The notes under the pieces were generated by a model that searched no databases, had not been told where the DNA came from, and saw nothing but the letters and a program-made list of their open reading frames with translations. The position numbers and the translations under genes are program-made. 32,542 nt of DNA, from assembly GCA_904398675.1 (NCBI GenBank), contig CAJFPI010000037.1, positions 1 to 32,542 on the forward strand. Direction: 5' to 3'. This DNA is from an uncultured Oscillospiraceae bacterium. Its GTDB lineage: Bacteria; Bacillota; Clostridia; Oscillospirales; Oscillospiraceae. Position 1 is the first letter of the stretch; each line of letters begins with the position of its first letter. Positions 1-7,569 of this stretch are shown one piece after another.

Positions 1-1
1 G

Positions 2-133
2 CGGGCGCTGATGGGGCGGCGGGCCGGCGAGCGTGTGGAGGTCCGGGTCAGCCCGGAGCTCTCCTACGGCGTGAGGATCCTCTCCATTCAAAAGGGGCAG
101 GACGACGCCTCCCTGGAGATCAGCCGCTACTGA
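2..133 (+). CDS. C-terminal fragment of a GreA/GreB-type transcription elongation factor (partial)
   Basis: The frame is open from the window edge to a TGA and encodes about 43 residues. The stretch RALMGRRAGERVEV followed by YGVRILSIQKG matches the C-terminal beta-barrel domain of Gre factors, where a GRALLGKKVGD-type motif is followed by a short strand ending in I-x-S-I. Gre factors bind the RNA polymerase secondary channel and rescue backtracked complexes; this C-terminal part contacts polymerase. A tail of about 14 residues after the core is longer than in typical GreA, so this may be a Gre-domain paralogue rather than GreA itself. The N-terminal coiled coil lies outside the window. Confidence 0.6.
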   Translation, partial: RALMGRRAGERVEVRVSPELSYGVRILSIQKGQDDASLEISRY

Positions 134-166
134 TGGGCCGCGGACCAACTCTCGCCGTGGAAAACA

Positions 167-204
167 GCAGACCCCGGGGCCGGCAAGCCGGTCCCGGGGT
201 CTGC
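167..204. terminator. Strong hairpin between the Gre-like gene and phoU, probably bidirectional
   Basis: A perfect 12-bp arm (GCAGACCCCGGG / CCCGGGGTCTGC) extends through a G-T pair and four more pairs to a CAAG loop. On the minus strand it is followed by TGTTTTCC, a modest U tract after phoU. On the plus strand it follows the Gre-like stop codon. It sits between two convergent genes. Confidence 0.7.
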
Positions 205-230
205 CTCTATGATAAAGGAGAACTAGTGTG

Positions 231-893
231 TTAAGCCTCTTCCTTCACATTTTTGGGGTGGAACCCGGTGATGGAGTAGCACACCCACTCCGCCACATTC
301 ACCGCGTGGTCGCCGATGCGCTCAAAGTATTTGGCGATCATCAGCAGGTCCAGGCACCGCTGGCCCTGGTCCGGGCTGCTGACAAGGAGCTTTGTCAGCT
401 CCGCCTTCACCTGGTCAAAGAGGGCGTCCACCACATCGTCGTAGCGGATGGTCTCCTCCGCCATGCGGAGGTCCGACTGGACGAAGGACTCCACGCTGTC
501 CGTCACCATCTTGATGGTGGCCCGGGCCATGTCGCCGATATGGTCCACGCTCTGCAGACCGCCGTTTCCCGTGTAGTAGCCGAGGATTTCCGCGATGTCC
601 GCCGCCTGGTCGCCGATGCGCTCCATGTCGGAGATCATCCGCATAGCGGAGGACACGGCCCTCAGGTCGCTGGCCACAGGCTGCTGGCGCAGGAGGAGGT
701 TCATGCACAGCCCCTCGATCTCCCGCTCCATCTGGTCGATCCGCTGCTCGGTCTCATAGGCCTTGGGCAGCAGCGTGGCGTCCTGGTCCAGAAGGGCCTT
801 GGCCACCACGGCAATGGCCTGCTCGCACAGCGCGCCCATTCCCGTTAGGTTCATGTGCAGCTTGTGAAGCTGCTGGTCAAACCGGCTGCGCAT
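231..893 (-). CDS. phoU: PhoU, phosphate signalling regulator
   Basis: This 220-residue protein has the two-repeat all-helical PhoU architecture. The first half contains ERIGDQAADIAE and the second half contains ERIGDHAVNVAEW, the paired metal-binding E-x-x-x-D signatures of PhoU. PhoU is cytoplasmic, links the Pst transporter to the PhoR-type sensor kinase and limits phosphate uptake. It is the last gene of the pst operon; its ATG directly abuts the pstB stop codon, so coupled translation is likely. Length is normal for the family. Confidence 0.97.
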   Translation of the reverse strand: MRSRFDQQLHKLHMNLTGMGALCEQAIAVVAKALLDQDATLLPKAYETEQRIDQMEREIEGLCMNLLLRQQPVASDLRAVSSAMRMISDMERIGDQAADIAEILGYYTGNGGLQSVDHIGDMARATIKMVTDSVESFVQSDLRMAEETIRYDDVVDALFDQVKAELTKLLVSSPDQGQRCLDLLMIAKYFERIGDHAVNVAEWVCYSITGFHPKNVKEEA

Positions 894-1658
894 TTATCCG
901 AACCTCCCTGTAATGTAGTCCTCTGTCCGCTTGTCGTGGGGCTTGGAGAACATCTGCTCGGTGTCGTCAAACTCCACCAGCTCCCCCAGAAGGAAGAAGG
1001 CCGTCTTGTCCGCCACGCGGGCCGCCTGCTGCATGTTGTGGGTCACCATGACGATGGTGTACTGCTTTTTGAGATCCATCACCAAGTCCTCGATCTTGGA
1101 GGTGGAGATGGGATCCAGGGCGCTGGTGGCCTCGTCCATCAAAAGGACGTCCGGCTCCACCGCCAGGGCCCGGGCGATGCACAGCCGCTGCTGCTGGCCG
1201 CCGGAGAGGCCCAGGGCTGATTTTTTCAGCCGGTCCTTCACCTCGTCCCAGATGGCGGCGTTGCGCAGGGAGCGCTCCACGATCTCGTCCAGCTTGACCC
1301 GGCTGCGCACCCCGTGGGTCCGGGGGCCGTAGGCCACGTTGTCATAGATGGACATGGGGAAGGGGTTGGGTTTCTGGAAGACCATTCCGATGCGCTTTCT
1401 CAGCCAGGTGACGTCCAGGTTGGCGCTGTAGATGTCCTCGTCGTGGTAGAGCATCTTCCCCTTGATGGTGACGTTTGGCACCAGGTCGTTCATGCGGTTG
1501 ATGGTTTTGAGAAAGGTGGATTTTCCGCAGCCGGAGGGGCCGATCAGGGCGGTGATCTGCCGCTCGGGGATCTTCATGTTGATGGACTTCAGCGCCTGAT
1601 GCTCCCCGTAAAACAGGTCCAGCTGCTCCGCCTGCAGGATCGTGTTTTCTTCTGCCAT
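894..1658 (-). CDS. pstB: PstB, phosphate ABC transporter ATPase
   Basis: A 254-residue ABC ATPase. Visible motifs are Walker [10 protein letters not shown] near residue 40, the signature LSGGQQQR near residue 150, Walker [14 protein letters not shown] and a switch histidine in VMVTHN. The segment [20 protein letters not shown] is characteristic of PstB. It powers high-affinity phosphate import through PstC/PstA. It lies directly between pstA and phoU in the canonical order. In the start context, GAGC precedes a well-spaced ATG. Confidence 0.97.
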   Translation of the reverse strand: MAEENTILQAEQLDLFYGEHQALKSINMKIPERQITALIGPSGCGKSTFLKTINRMNDLVPNVTIKGKMLYHDEDIYSANLDVTWLRKRIGMVFQKPNPFPMSIYDNVAYGPRTHGVRSRVKLDEIVERSLRNAAIWDEVKDRLKKSALGLSGGQQQRLCIARALAVEPDVLLMDEATSALDPISTSKIEDLVMDLKKQYTIVMVTHNMQQAARVADKTAFFLLGELVEFDDTEQMFSKPHDKRTEDYITGRFG

Positions 1659-1683
1659 ATGTTTTCTGCTCCTTTGTGCTCTT

Positions 1684-2544
1684 TTACCGTTTCAGCTTTT
1701 TCCCGGCATAGCCGGCAGCCAGGTTGATCACCACCGTCAGCACCAGCAGAATGGTGGCGATGGAGAAGGCCACGGCGAAATCCGCCCGCTCCTTGGCGTA
1801 GATGTAGAGGGCCACGGTGAGGGTGGCGCCGGAGGCGTCCATGAAATTCTGAATGGAGGAGAAGTCCTGCATCATGGTGGACAGCCCCGCCGTGTACATC
1901 AGCACCGCGCTCTCCCCCACCACCCGGCCGATGGCCAGGATGCAGCCGGTGACGATGCCGTCCACGCTGCTGGGCAGCACCACTGTGCGGATCATGCGCC
2001 ACTTGCCGCTGCCCAGCCCCAGAGAACCCTCCCGGTAGGACTGGGGCACGGTTTTAAGGCTCTCCTGGGTGGTGCGGATAATGGTGGGCAGCGTCATGAT
2101 CACCAGGGTGAGGCTGCCGGCGATGAGAGTGGTCCCCAGTTTCAGCGCCTCGCTGAAGATGATGGCGCCTACCAGGGCATAGATGATGGAGGGAATGCCC
2201 GCCAGGGTCTCGGTGGCGTATTCAATGGCCGTCACCAGCCGCCGGTTGTGGGCATACTCCGTAAGATAGATGGCGGCGCCCACACCCAGGGGCAGCGCAA
2301 TGATGATGGAAAACAAAATGACGTAGAGGGTATGGACAATCGCCGGGAGGATTCCCATGGTCCCCCGGAGGAGGCTCTCCTCTGTGGTCAGGAACTCCCA
2401 GTTGATGCCGGGGATGCCCCGGTAGCAGATATAGCCGATAATGCACACCAGCAGCAGCACCGTGACGGCCGAGCTGACGTACAGCAGCGCCCGGACCGCG
2501 ATGTCATAAAACCGGCGGGAGGGGGACAGTTGTCTTGTATGCAT
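1684..2544 (-). CDS. pstA: PstA, phosphate ABC transporter permease
   Basis: A 286-residue membrane protein with about six hydrophobic segments. The inner-membrane ABC permease loop is visible as [15 protein letters not shown] and as the EAA-type stretch [24 protein letters not shown]. It forms the transmembrane channel with PstC. It starts three bases after the pstC stop codon, consistent with one polycistronic message. Confidence 0.96.
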   Translation of the reverse strand: MHTRQLSPSRRFYDIAVRALLYVSSAVTVLLLVCIIGYICYRGIPGINWEFLTTEESLLRGTMGILPAIVHTLYVILFSIIIALPLGVGAAIYLTEYAHNRRLVTAIEYATETLAGIPSIIYALVGAIIFSEALKLGTTLIAGSLTLVIMTLPTIIRTTQESLKTVPQSYREGSLGLGSGKWRMIRTVVLPSSVDGIVTGCILAIGRVVGESAVLMYTAGLSTMMQDFSSIQNFMDASGATLTVALYIYAKERADFAVAFSIATILLVLTVVINLAAGYAGKKLKR

Positions 2545-2547
2545 GAT

Positions 2548-3516
2548 CTAATCCTCCTTTTCCCGTTTCAGGACCACGTTGAGCAGCACGTTGATGAGCA
2601 TGATGAAGAGAAACAGCACCAGGCCGATGGAGTACAGGGCGTTGCGCTGGAGGCTGCCGGGGCTGGCGTAGTTCATCTCAATGGCGATGCCTGTGGTGAG
2701 AAAGCGGACGCTGGAGAAGAGGGAGGGCATGTTGGCCACGTTGCCGGCCACCATCAAAATGGCCATGGCCTCGCCGATGGCCCGGCCGATACCCAGCACC
2801 ACCGCGGCGGCGATGCCGCTCTTGGCGGCGGGGACGCTGACACGGAAATAGGTCTCCAGCTCCGTGGCGCCCAGGGCAAGGCTCGCTTCCTCATACTCCT
2901 GGGGGACGGCCTGAAGGGCCGTCTCCGACACGGAGATGATGGAGGGCAGGATCATCACCGCCAGCACGATAATGGCGGCGAAGAGGCTGTCGCCGGCGGG
3001 GAGGTTGAAGGTGGTGCGGATCCAGGGCACCAGCACGATCATGCCCACAAGGCCGTAGACCACGGAGGGGATCCCCGCCAGGAGGCTCACCGCCGGGCGG
3101 ACCACCGCCGCCAGCTTCGGCGGCGCCACCTTGGAGAGAAAGACCGCCGTGAAAAACCCGATGGGGACGCCGATGACGATGGCCCCGGCGGTGCCGTAGA
3201 CAGAGGTGAGGATCATGGGCAGGATCCCGAACTGGGGATCGGTCTTGTTATAGGAGTCCCAGGTGTCCCCGAAGAGGAAGTTGACAAGGCCAACCTCCCG
3301 GATGGCGGGGATGCCGGAGATGATGAGGTAGACGGAGATCAGGAGAACAAAGCCCACGGCAATCAGCCCGCAGATCAAAAACACCACCTGCATGATGTGC
3401 TCCGCCGCTTTTCTCCCGTTTTTCCTGCCGGTGTCTTTTCCCACCACCTGGGCCTTTCCGGCGGTGCGGCCTCCGGCGCCGGCAGCGGTTAGATTCATGG
3501 CGTCTTTCATTTGCAT
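2548..3516 (-). CDS. pstC: PstC, phosphate ABC transporter permease
   Basis: A 322-residue permease with about six transmembrane segments and a basic cytoplasmic N-terminus of about 35 residues. The segment AGIPSVVYGLVGMIVL and the EAA loop ETALQAVPQEYEEASLALGATELETYFRVSVP identify the PstC family. It pairs with PstA. It is separated from pstS by 81 bases that contain a hairpin, while the remaining pst genes are tightly packed. Confidence 0.96.
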   Translation of the reverse strand: MQMKDAMNLTAAGAGGRTAGKAQVVGKDTGRKNGRKAAEHIMQVVFLICGLIAVGFVLLISVYLIISGIPAIREVGLVNFLFGDTWDSYNKTDPQFGILPMILTSVYGTAGAIVIGVPIGFFTAVFLSKVAPPKLAAVVRPAVSLLAGIPSVVYGLVGMIVLVPWIRTTFNLPAGDSLFAAIIVLAVMILPSIISVSETALQAVPQEYEEASLALGATELETYFRVSVPAAKSGIAAAVVLGIGRAIGEAMAILMVAGNVANMPSLFSSVRFLTTGIAIEMNYASPGSLQRNALYSIGLVLFLFIMLINVLLNVVLKREKED

Positions 3517-3540
3517 CAGCCTTTCCTAGTCAGATCACGG

Positions 3541-3576
3541 CTGTGAGACACGGCCGTTTCCGGACGTGCCTCACAG
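3541..3576 (-). promoter_or_regulatory. Intercistronic hairpin between pstS and pstC
   Basis: Twelve paired positions (CTGTGAGGCACG / CGTGTCTCACAG on the coding strand, one G-U pair) enclose a 12-base loop. No U tract follows, so it is not a good intrinsic terminator. In operons with a binding-protein gene first, such a structure commonly protects the 3' end of the upstream cistron or reduces downstream expression, which would keep PstS in excess over the permease. That role is inferred from position. Confidence 0.5.
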
Positions 3577-3597
3577 GCTGGTTTGCGTTTGTTCTGC

Positions 3598-4503
3598 TTA
3601 CGCGTTGGGGGCGATGGCGCCGGCCTGCTCAATGTACTGGGCGGCATCAGCGCTCATGGCGAACTCCAGGAAGGCCTGGGCGGCCTCGGAGAGCTCGGTC
3701 CCCTCCACCGTCACCATGACGAAGGGGCGCTGGATGGTGTAGCTGCCGTCCTGCACGGTGGCCTCGGAGCACTCCACACCGCCCACGGGCACAGCCTTCA
3801 CCGTGTCATCCACGGCAGAGAGGGAGGCGTAGCCGATGGCGTTGGGGTTGCCGGCCACAGAGCCGATGACGTCGCCGGTGGAGCCGTACTCGTTGGTGTA
3901 GGCGCAGGCGTCCTCGATCCCAAGGATCTCCTCAAAGGCGCTGCGGGTGCCGGAGCCGGACTCACGGCCCAGAACGGCGATCTCCGCGTCGTTGCCGCCC
4001 ACCTCGGACCAGTTGGTGATCTCGCCGGTGTAGATCTGGGCGATCTGCTCCTCAGTCAGGTCGCTGACGGGGTTCTCCGGGTTCACCACGATGGCTACGC
4101 CGTCCAGGGCCACGATGTTCTCCACCGCGCCGCTGGCCTTCTCATCGTCGGTGAGGGCGCGGCTGGAGAGGCCGATGTCGCAGGTGCCGGCCAGCACCGC
4201 CTCGATGCCGGCGCCGGAGCCGGTGCCGGAGTAGTTCACGGTCACGCCGTCGTTCATCTCCTTGAAGACCTCGGTGAAGATGGACATCACATCGGCCATG
4301 GAGGTGGAGCCTTCCGTATTCACGGTGCCGGAGAGGGCTGCGGCGTCGCCGCCGTTTCCGGTGTTGCCGGTATTGTCGGACGTGTTGTTGCCAGTGGTGT
4401 TGTTCCCAGCGTTGCCGGCGTTGCCGCTGTTGCTGCTGGAGCAGCCGGCCAGCGCGGCGCAGGCCATGACCGCCGCCAGGGCCAGAGCAAGGATTCTTTT
4501 CAT
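3598..4503 (-). CDS. pstS: PstS, phosphate-binding lipoprotein
   Basis: A 301-residue binding protein. The N-terminus MKRILALALAAVMACAALAGC is a lipoprotein signal peptide with lipobox LAGC, followed by a low-complexity Ser/Asn/Gly/Thr linker of about 40 residues. The phosphate-site motifs EGSTSM near residue 65 and ESGSGTRSAFEE near residue 175 are present. It captures phosphate at the outer face of the membrane and hands it to PstCA. It is first in the operon, with AGGAGG upstream of the ATG. Confidence 0.97.
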   Translation of the reverse strand: MKRILALALAAVMACAALAGCSSSNSGNAGNAGNNTTGNNTSDNTGNTGNGGDAAALSGTVNTEGSTSMADVMSIFTEVFKEMNDGVTVNYSGTGSGAGIEAVLAGTCDIGLSSRALTDDEKASGAVENIVALDGVAIVVNPENPVSDLTEEQIAQIYTGEITNWSEVGGNDAEIAVLGRESGSGTRSAFEEILGIEDACAYTNEYGSTGDVIGSVAGNPNAIGYASLSAVDDTVKAVPVGGVECSEATVQDGSYTIQRPFVMVTVEGTELSEAAQAFLEFAMSADAAQYIEQAGAIAPNA

Positions 4504-4566
4504 CGTACATACCTCCTATGTAGCTTGCATCATTCTTTTTGTTTCACTTTCCCTGTGAACACGCCT

Positions 4567-4595
4567 ATTGTACGGCGCGCCCCGTTAACTGCGAA
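4567..4595 (-). promoter_or_regulatory. Candidate sigma-A promoter of pstS
   Basis: On the minus strand TTCGCA and TACAAT are separated by exactly 17 bases, about 70 bases before the pstS start codon. The -10 matches 5 of 6 consensus positions and the -35 matches 4 of 6. The weak -35 would suit an activator-dependent promoter. Confidence 0.5.
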
Positions 4596-4605
4596 ATCAC
4601 GCCTC

Positions 4606-4622
4606 CGTGAAATCCATGTTAA
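4606..4622 (-). promoter_or_regulatory. Possible Pho-box upstream of the pstS promoter
   Basis: On the minus strand TTAACA and TTCACG start 11 bases apart, matching the TT(A/T/C)A(C/T)A-N5 tandem spacing of PhoP sites in Firmicutes. They end about 11 bases upstream of the candidate -35. A further TTAACG lies between -35 and -10 but out of phase. Only two imperfect repeats are seen, so the call is tentative. Confidence 0.35.
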
Positions 4623-4748
4623 TTAATCCGCCCCTTTGTAAAGGAATTTTTCCCAACCGAAGGCGATTGATTTTATCCCTTAAAAATGGTACCCTATCGC
4701 TGAGAACGTTTACAGGTTCCGCGTGGAACAATGACCCAGGAGGCAGCT

Positions 4749-5417
4749 ATGAAACTCTTTTTAGTGGAGGATGACGCCGTGATTGCCGGCGCCGTGCAGA
4801 AACATCTGGAGGCCTGGGGCTACCAGTGCGTGTGCGCCAGGGACTTTCAAAACGTGGCGGGGGAGTTTGCCCAGCTCAGCCCCCAGCTGGTGATTTTGGA
4901 CATCACTCTGCCCTATTTCAACGGCTACCACTGGTGCACCGAGATCCGAAAGCTCTCCAAGGTCCCCATCCTCTTCCTCTCCTCCGCCGCCGACAATATG
5001 AATATCGTCATGGCCATGAACATGGGCGGAGACGACTTCATCGCCAAGCCCTTTGACCTCTCTGTCCTGGTGGCCAAGGTCCAGGCCCTGCTGCGCCTGT
5101 CCTACGACTTCTCTGTCCCCGGGGACGTGCTCACCTGTGGGGATGTGGTGCTGCGCCTGGGGGACGGGGTAGCCGTCCGGGGAGAGCGGCAGGTGGAGCT
5201 CAGCCGCAATGAACTCAGGATCCTCCAGGTGCTCTTTACCAACAAGGGGAAGGCGGTCAGCCGGGAGACGCTGATGCAGCGGCTGTGGGAGACGGACCTG
5301 TTTGTGGATACCAACACCCTGACCGTGAACATCAACCGCCTGCGGCGGCGGCTGGAGGAGCTGGGGTGCGAGGGGCTCATCAAGACGAAAAAAGGCGTGG
5401 GGTATATGGTGGAATGA
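4749..5417 (+). CDS. OmpR/PhoB-family response regulator of a Bce-type module
   Basis: A 222-residue regulator. The receiver domain has the acidic pair near the N-terminus (VEDD), the phospho-acceptor aspartate in LVILDITLP near residue 50 and the conserved lysine in IAKPFD. The C-terminal winged helix ends in GVGYMVE. The ORF track begins 18 bases upstream at an ATG, but AGGAGG six bases before the ATG at 4749 and the family N-terminus MKLFLVEDD decide the start. It overlaps the kinase gene by four bases. Although it lies beside pst, the partner kinase and transporter place it in the BceR/GraR group rather than with PhoP. Confidence 0.93.
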   Translation: MKLFLVEDDAVIAGAVQKHLEAWGYQCVCARDFQNVAGEFAQLSPQLVILDITLPYFNGYHWCTEIRKLSKVPILFLSSAADNMNIVMAMNMGGDDFIAKPFDLSVLVAKVQALLRLSYDFSVPGDVLTCGDVVLRLGDGVAVRGERQVELSRNELRILQVLFTNKGKAVSRETLMQRLWETDLFVDTNTLTVNINRLRRRLEELGCEGLIKTKKGVGYMVE

Positions 5418-6406
5418 TACAGCTTTTCTGGTCCTATCTCCGGCGGCATCTGGGCTATATCCTTCTCCTGGCCGCCTTTGCCGCCGTCTTCGGTGCAATT
5501 CTCTTTCTCTACCGCGCGCCGGTGGAGGCGGTGGGATACGCCGCCATCCTCTGCCTGCCGGTGGGCGTGGTCTTTTTTACCGTTGGCTTTGTCCGCTATG
5601 CCCGGCGCCACCGGGCGCTCACCGATCTTCTCGCCGAGCCGGTGCTCCCCGCCGGAAAGCTGCCGGAGCCCCGGGACACGGTGGAGACGGATTACCAGCA
5701 GCTGCTGGAGTCCTTTTCTCTCCGTGCCCAGGCTGCCGCCGGGGAGCAGGCGGTGCGCTGGCGGGACATGGTGGACTACTTCACCCTCTGGGCCCACCAG
5801 GTGAAGACCCCTCTCGCGGCCATGAACCTGGTGGTCCAGCAGAGCGATGTCCCCGAGGGCCAGGTGCTCAAGGACCAGCTCTTTAAAATGGAGCAGTATG
5901 TGGAGATGGTGCTGGCCTATCTCCGCATGGACAGCGACAGCACGGATTTCCTCATCCGCCCCTACCCCTTGGAAAGCCTGGTGCGCCAGTCGGTGCGGAA
6001 ATACGCCCCTCTCTTTATCCACAAGGACATTCATCTTACGCTGGAGGGGCTGGAGGAGACAGTGGTCACCGACGAGAAATGGATGTGCTTTGCCCTGGAG
6101 CAGGTGCTCTCCAACGCCATCAAGTACACCCCCGCCGGCGGGGAGATCACCGTCTCCGCAGAAAACGGCCGCCTCACCGTCCGGGACAGCGGCATCGGCA
6201 TCGCGCCGGAGGATCTGCCCCGGATCTTCGAAAAGGGCTTTACCGGCCGCAACGGCCGGGCGGACAAGCGGGCCTCCGGCATCGGCCTGTACCTGACCCA
6301 CCGCATCATCCGGCGGCTGGGCCATGATCTCACGGTCACCTCCCGGCTGGGGGAGGGCACCGCCGTGACCTTTGACCTCTCCACCCGGGCCATCACTCCG
6401 GTCTGA
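5414..6406 (+). CDS. BceS/GraS-like intramembrane-sensing histidine kinase
   Basis: The start is ATG at 5414, overlapping the regulator stop as ATGA and giving 330 residues. Two transmembrane helices (about residues 11-31 and 38-62) are separated by only a few residues, so there is no extracellular sensor domain, as in BceS-type kinases. The H-box reads LWAHQVKTPLAAM, the form typical of this subfamily. The N-box LEQVLSNAIKYTP and the G-boxes DSGIGI and ASGIGLYL complete the ATPase domain. Such kinases do not detect peptide antibiotics themselves; the associated BceAB transporter does, and it activates the kinase in the membrane. Confidence 0.94.
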   Translation: MIQLFWSYLRRHLGYILLLAAFAAVFGAILFLYRAPVEAVGYAAILCLPVGVVFFTVGFVRYARRHRALTDLLAEPVLPAGKLPEPRDTVETDYQQLLESFSLRAQAAAGEQAVRWRDMVDYFTLWAHQVKTPLAAMNLVVQQSDVPEGQVLKDQLFKMEQYVEMVLAYLRMDSDSTDFLIRPYPLESLVRQSVRKYAPLFIHKDIHLTLEGLEETVVTDEKWMCFALEQVLSNAIKYTPAGGEITVSAENGRLTVRDSGIGIAPEDLPRIFEKGFTGRNGRADKRASGIGLYLTHRIIRRLGHDLTVTSRLGEGTAVTFDLSTRAITPV

Positions 6407-6474
6407 CCCCTGGGCGGCCTGCAAAATCCCCCCTAAAAACCTTGGTGTAAAACGCTTGCGCCATTGGGGGGGGA

Positions 6475-6497
6475 GAGCTCGAGGGGGCAAAGCCCGC
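6475..6497 (+). repeat. Dispersed intergenic repeat, copy A core
   Basis: A 23-base string containing CTCGAGGGGGCAAAGCCCGC is identical to bases 29702-29724, with one extra matching GAG at its left end. It lies in the 395-base gap between the kinase and ABC ATPase genes. The rest of that gap holds a 13-bp hairpin (6544-6576), a terminator (6639-6667) and the operator/promoter of the ATPase gene. No credible gene is seen: ORFs listed here lack ribosome sites and recognisable sequence. Both copies are followed, 130-165 bases on, by a hairpin with TCAAAAAAG...CTTTTTTGA arms. Confidence 0.6.
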
Positions 6498-6543
6498 AAA
6501 AGCCTCGCAGAGTTTACCCGCAGACGCGAAATATGTGTAATCC

Positions 6544-6576
6544 GTTTTCCCCCAGGACATGCGCCTGGGGGAAAAC
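6544..6576. repeat. 13-bp inverted repeat in the kinase-ATPase gap
   Basis: GTTTTCCCCCAGG and CCTGGGGGAAAAC are perfect arms around a 7-base loop. No U tract follows on either strand, so it is not an ordinary terminator. It may belong to the dispersed intergenic element. Confidence 0.5.
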
Positions 6577-6638
6577 ACTTCTCGGCCCGCAAGTGTGGGG
6601 GGCGGCCGCCTCCTGCGCGCAGGGGAGCCGCATCCTTC

Positions 6639-6667
6639 TCAAAAAAGCGGCCCCGCCGCTTTTTTGA
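6639..6667 (+). terminator. Intrinsic terminator after the kinase gene
   Basis: Arms TCAAAAAAGCGGC and GCCGCTTTTTTGA enclose a CCC loop, giving a 13-bp stem whose distal arm includes six T residues. It would separate transcription of the two-component genes from the ABC genes. Confidence 0.65.
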
Positions 6668-6696
6668 CAGTCTTTTCCGCCGTTTTTTCGCCGTAT

Positions 6697-6770
6697 CTTA
6701 CAGTATTGTAAGGTTGGGCGGCCCATTGTAAGGTGAATCGATGGAACCGCCCGGGCCGCTCTGGTATACT
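6697..6770 (+). promoter_or_regulatory. BceR-like operator and promoter of the ABC transporter genes
   Basis: CTTACA-GTAT-TGTAAG (6697-6712) is a perfect 6+6 inverted repeat fitting the TNACA-N4-TGTAA pattern described for BceR-type regulators. A second half-site, ATTGTAAGG, repeats 20 bases downstream (6705 and 6725), on the same helix face. A -10 TATACT lies at 6765-6770 with no good -35, as expected for an activator-dependent promoter. The neighbouring response regulator is the likely activator. Confidence 0.65.
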
Positions 6771-6801
6771 GATGGCAACGAACCGATAAGGAGGCATTCC
6801 C

Positions 6802-7569
6802 ATGGCGCTGCTTGAAGTCAGCAATCTTAAAAAGATCTACACCACCCGTTTCGGCGGCCAGCAGGTCCAGGCCCTCACCGACGTGACCTTCTCCGTGGAG
6901 GAGGGGGAGTTTATCGCCATCATGGGCGAATCCGGCTCCGGCAAGACCACCCTGCTCAACATCCTGGCCGCCCTGGATAAGCCCACCAACGGCGTTGTGA
7001 AACTGGAGGGACGGAACCTCACGGAGATCCGGGAGCGGGAGATGGCCGCCTTCCGCCGGGACAACCTGGGGTTTGTGTTCCAGGACTTCAATCTGCTGGA
7101 CACCTTCTCCATCCAGGACAACATCCTTCTGCCCCTGGTGCTCTCCGGCAAATCCCCCAGGGAGATGGAGCAGCGGCTGGCACCCCTGAGCGAAAAGCTG
7201 GGGATCCGGGACCTCCTCAAGAAATTCCCCTACGAGGTCTCCGGCGGCCAGAAGCAGCGCACCGCCATCGCCCGGGCCATGATCACCAATCCCCGCCTGA
7301 TCCTGGCCGACGAGCCCACCGGCGCCCTGGACTCCAAGGCCACCGACGAGCTTTTGACCCTCTTCGCCGCGGTGAACCGGGAGGGGCAGACCATCCTCAT
7401 GGTGACCCACTCCGTCACCGCCGCCAGCCGGTCCGGCCGGGTGCTCTTCATCAAGGATGGCCAGGTCTTCCATCAGCTCTACCGGGGGGAGGACACGGAC
7501 CGCCAGTTCTACCAGCGCATCACCGACACGCTGACGCTGCTGACAACGGGGGGTGGCAGCCGTGGCTAA
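6802..7569 (+). CDS. BceA-like ABC transporter ATPase
   Basis: A 255-residue ATPase of the MacB/BceA group. Visible motifs are Walker A GESGSGKTT near residue 40, Q-loop FQDFNLLDTFSIQDNILLPL, signature VSGGQKQR, Walker B LILADEPTGALDS and the H-loop MVTHS. It drives the permease encoded immediately downstream. AAGGAGG sits about nine bases before the ATG. In characterised systems this pair releases cell-wall precursors from peptide antibiotics and acts as the sensor for the kinase. Confidence 0.94.
   Translation: MALLEVSNLKKIYTTRFGGQQVQALTDVTFSVEEGEFIAIMGESGSGKTTLLNILAALDKPTNGVVKLEGRNLTEIREREMAAFRRDNLGFVFQDFNLLDTFSIQDNILLPLVLSGKSPREMEQRLAPLSEKLGIRDLLKKFPYEVSGGQKQRTAIARAMITNPRLILADEPTGALDSKATDELLTLFAAVNREGQTILMVTHSVTAASRSGRVLFIKDGQVFHQLYRGEDTDRQFYQRITDTLTLLTTGGGSRG

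Noticed and set aside
1642-3492. 616-residue plus-strand ORF across the pst genes
   Set aside because: Antisense shadow of pstA and pstC in GC-rich DNA; His/Gly/Asp-rich composition and no ribosome site.
4731-6406. The two-component system beside pstS as PhoP-PhoR
   Set aside because: The kinase has two helices with almost no external loop and the H-box LWAHQVKTP of the BceS group, and a BceAB-type transporter with a matching operator follows.
6372-6731. ORFs in the kinase-ATPase gap as small genes
   Set aside because: No ribosome sites, they cross hairpins and the terminator, and part of the sequence is the dispersed repeat.
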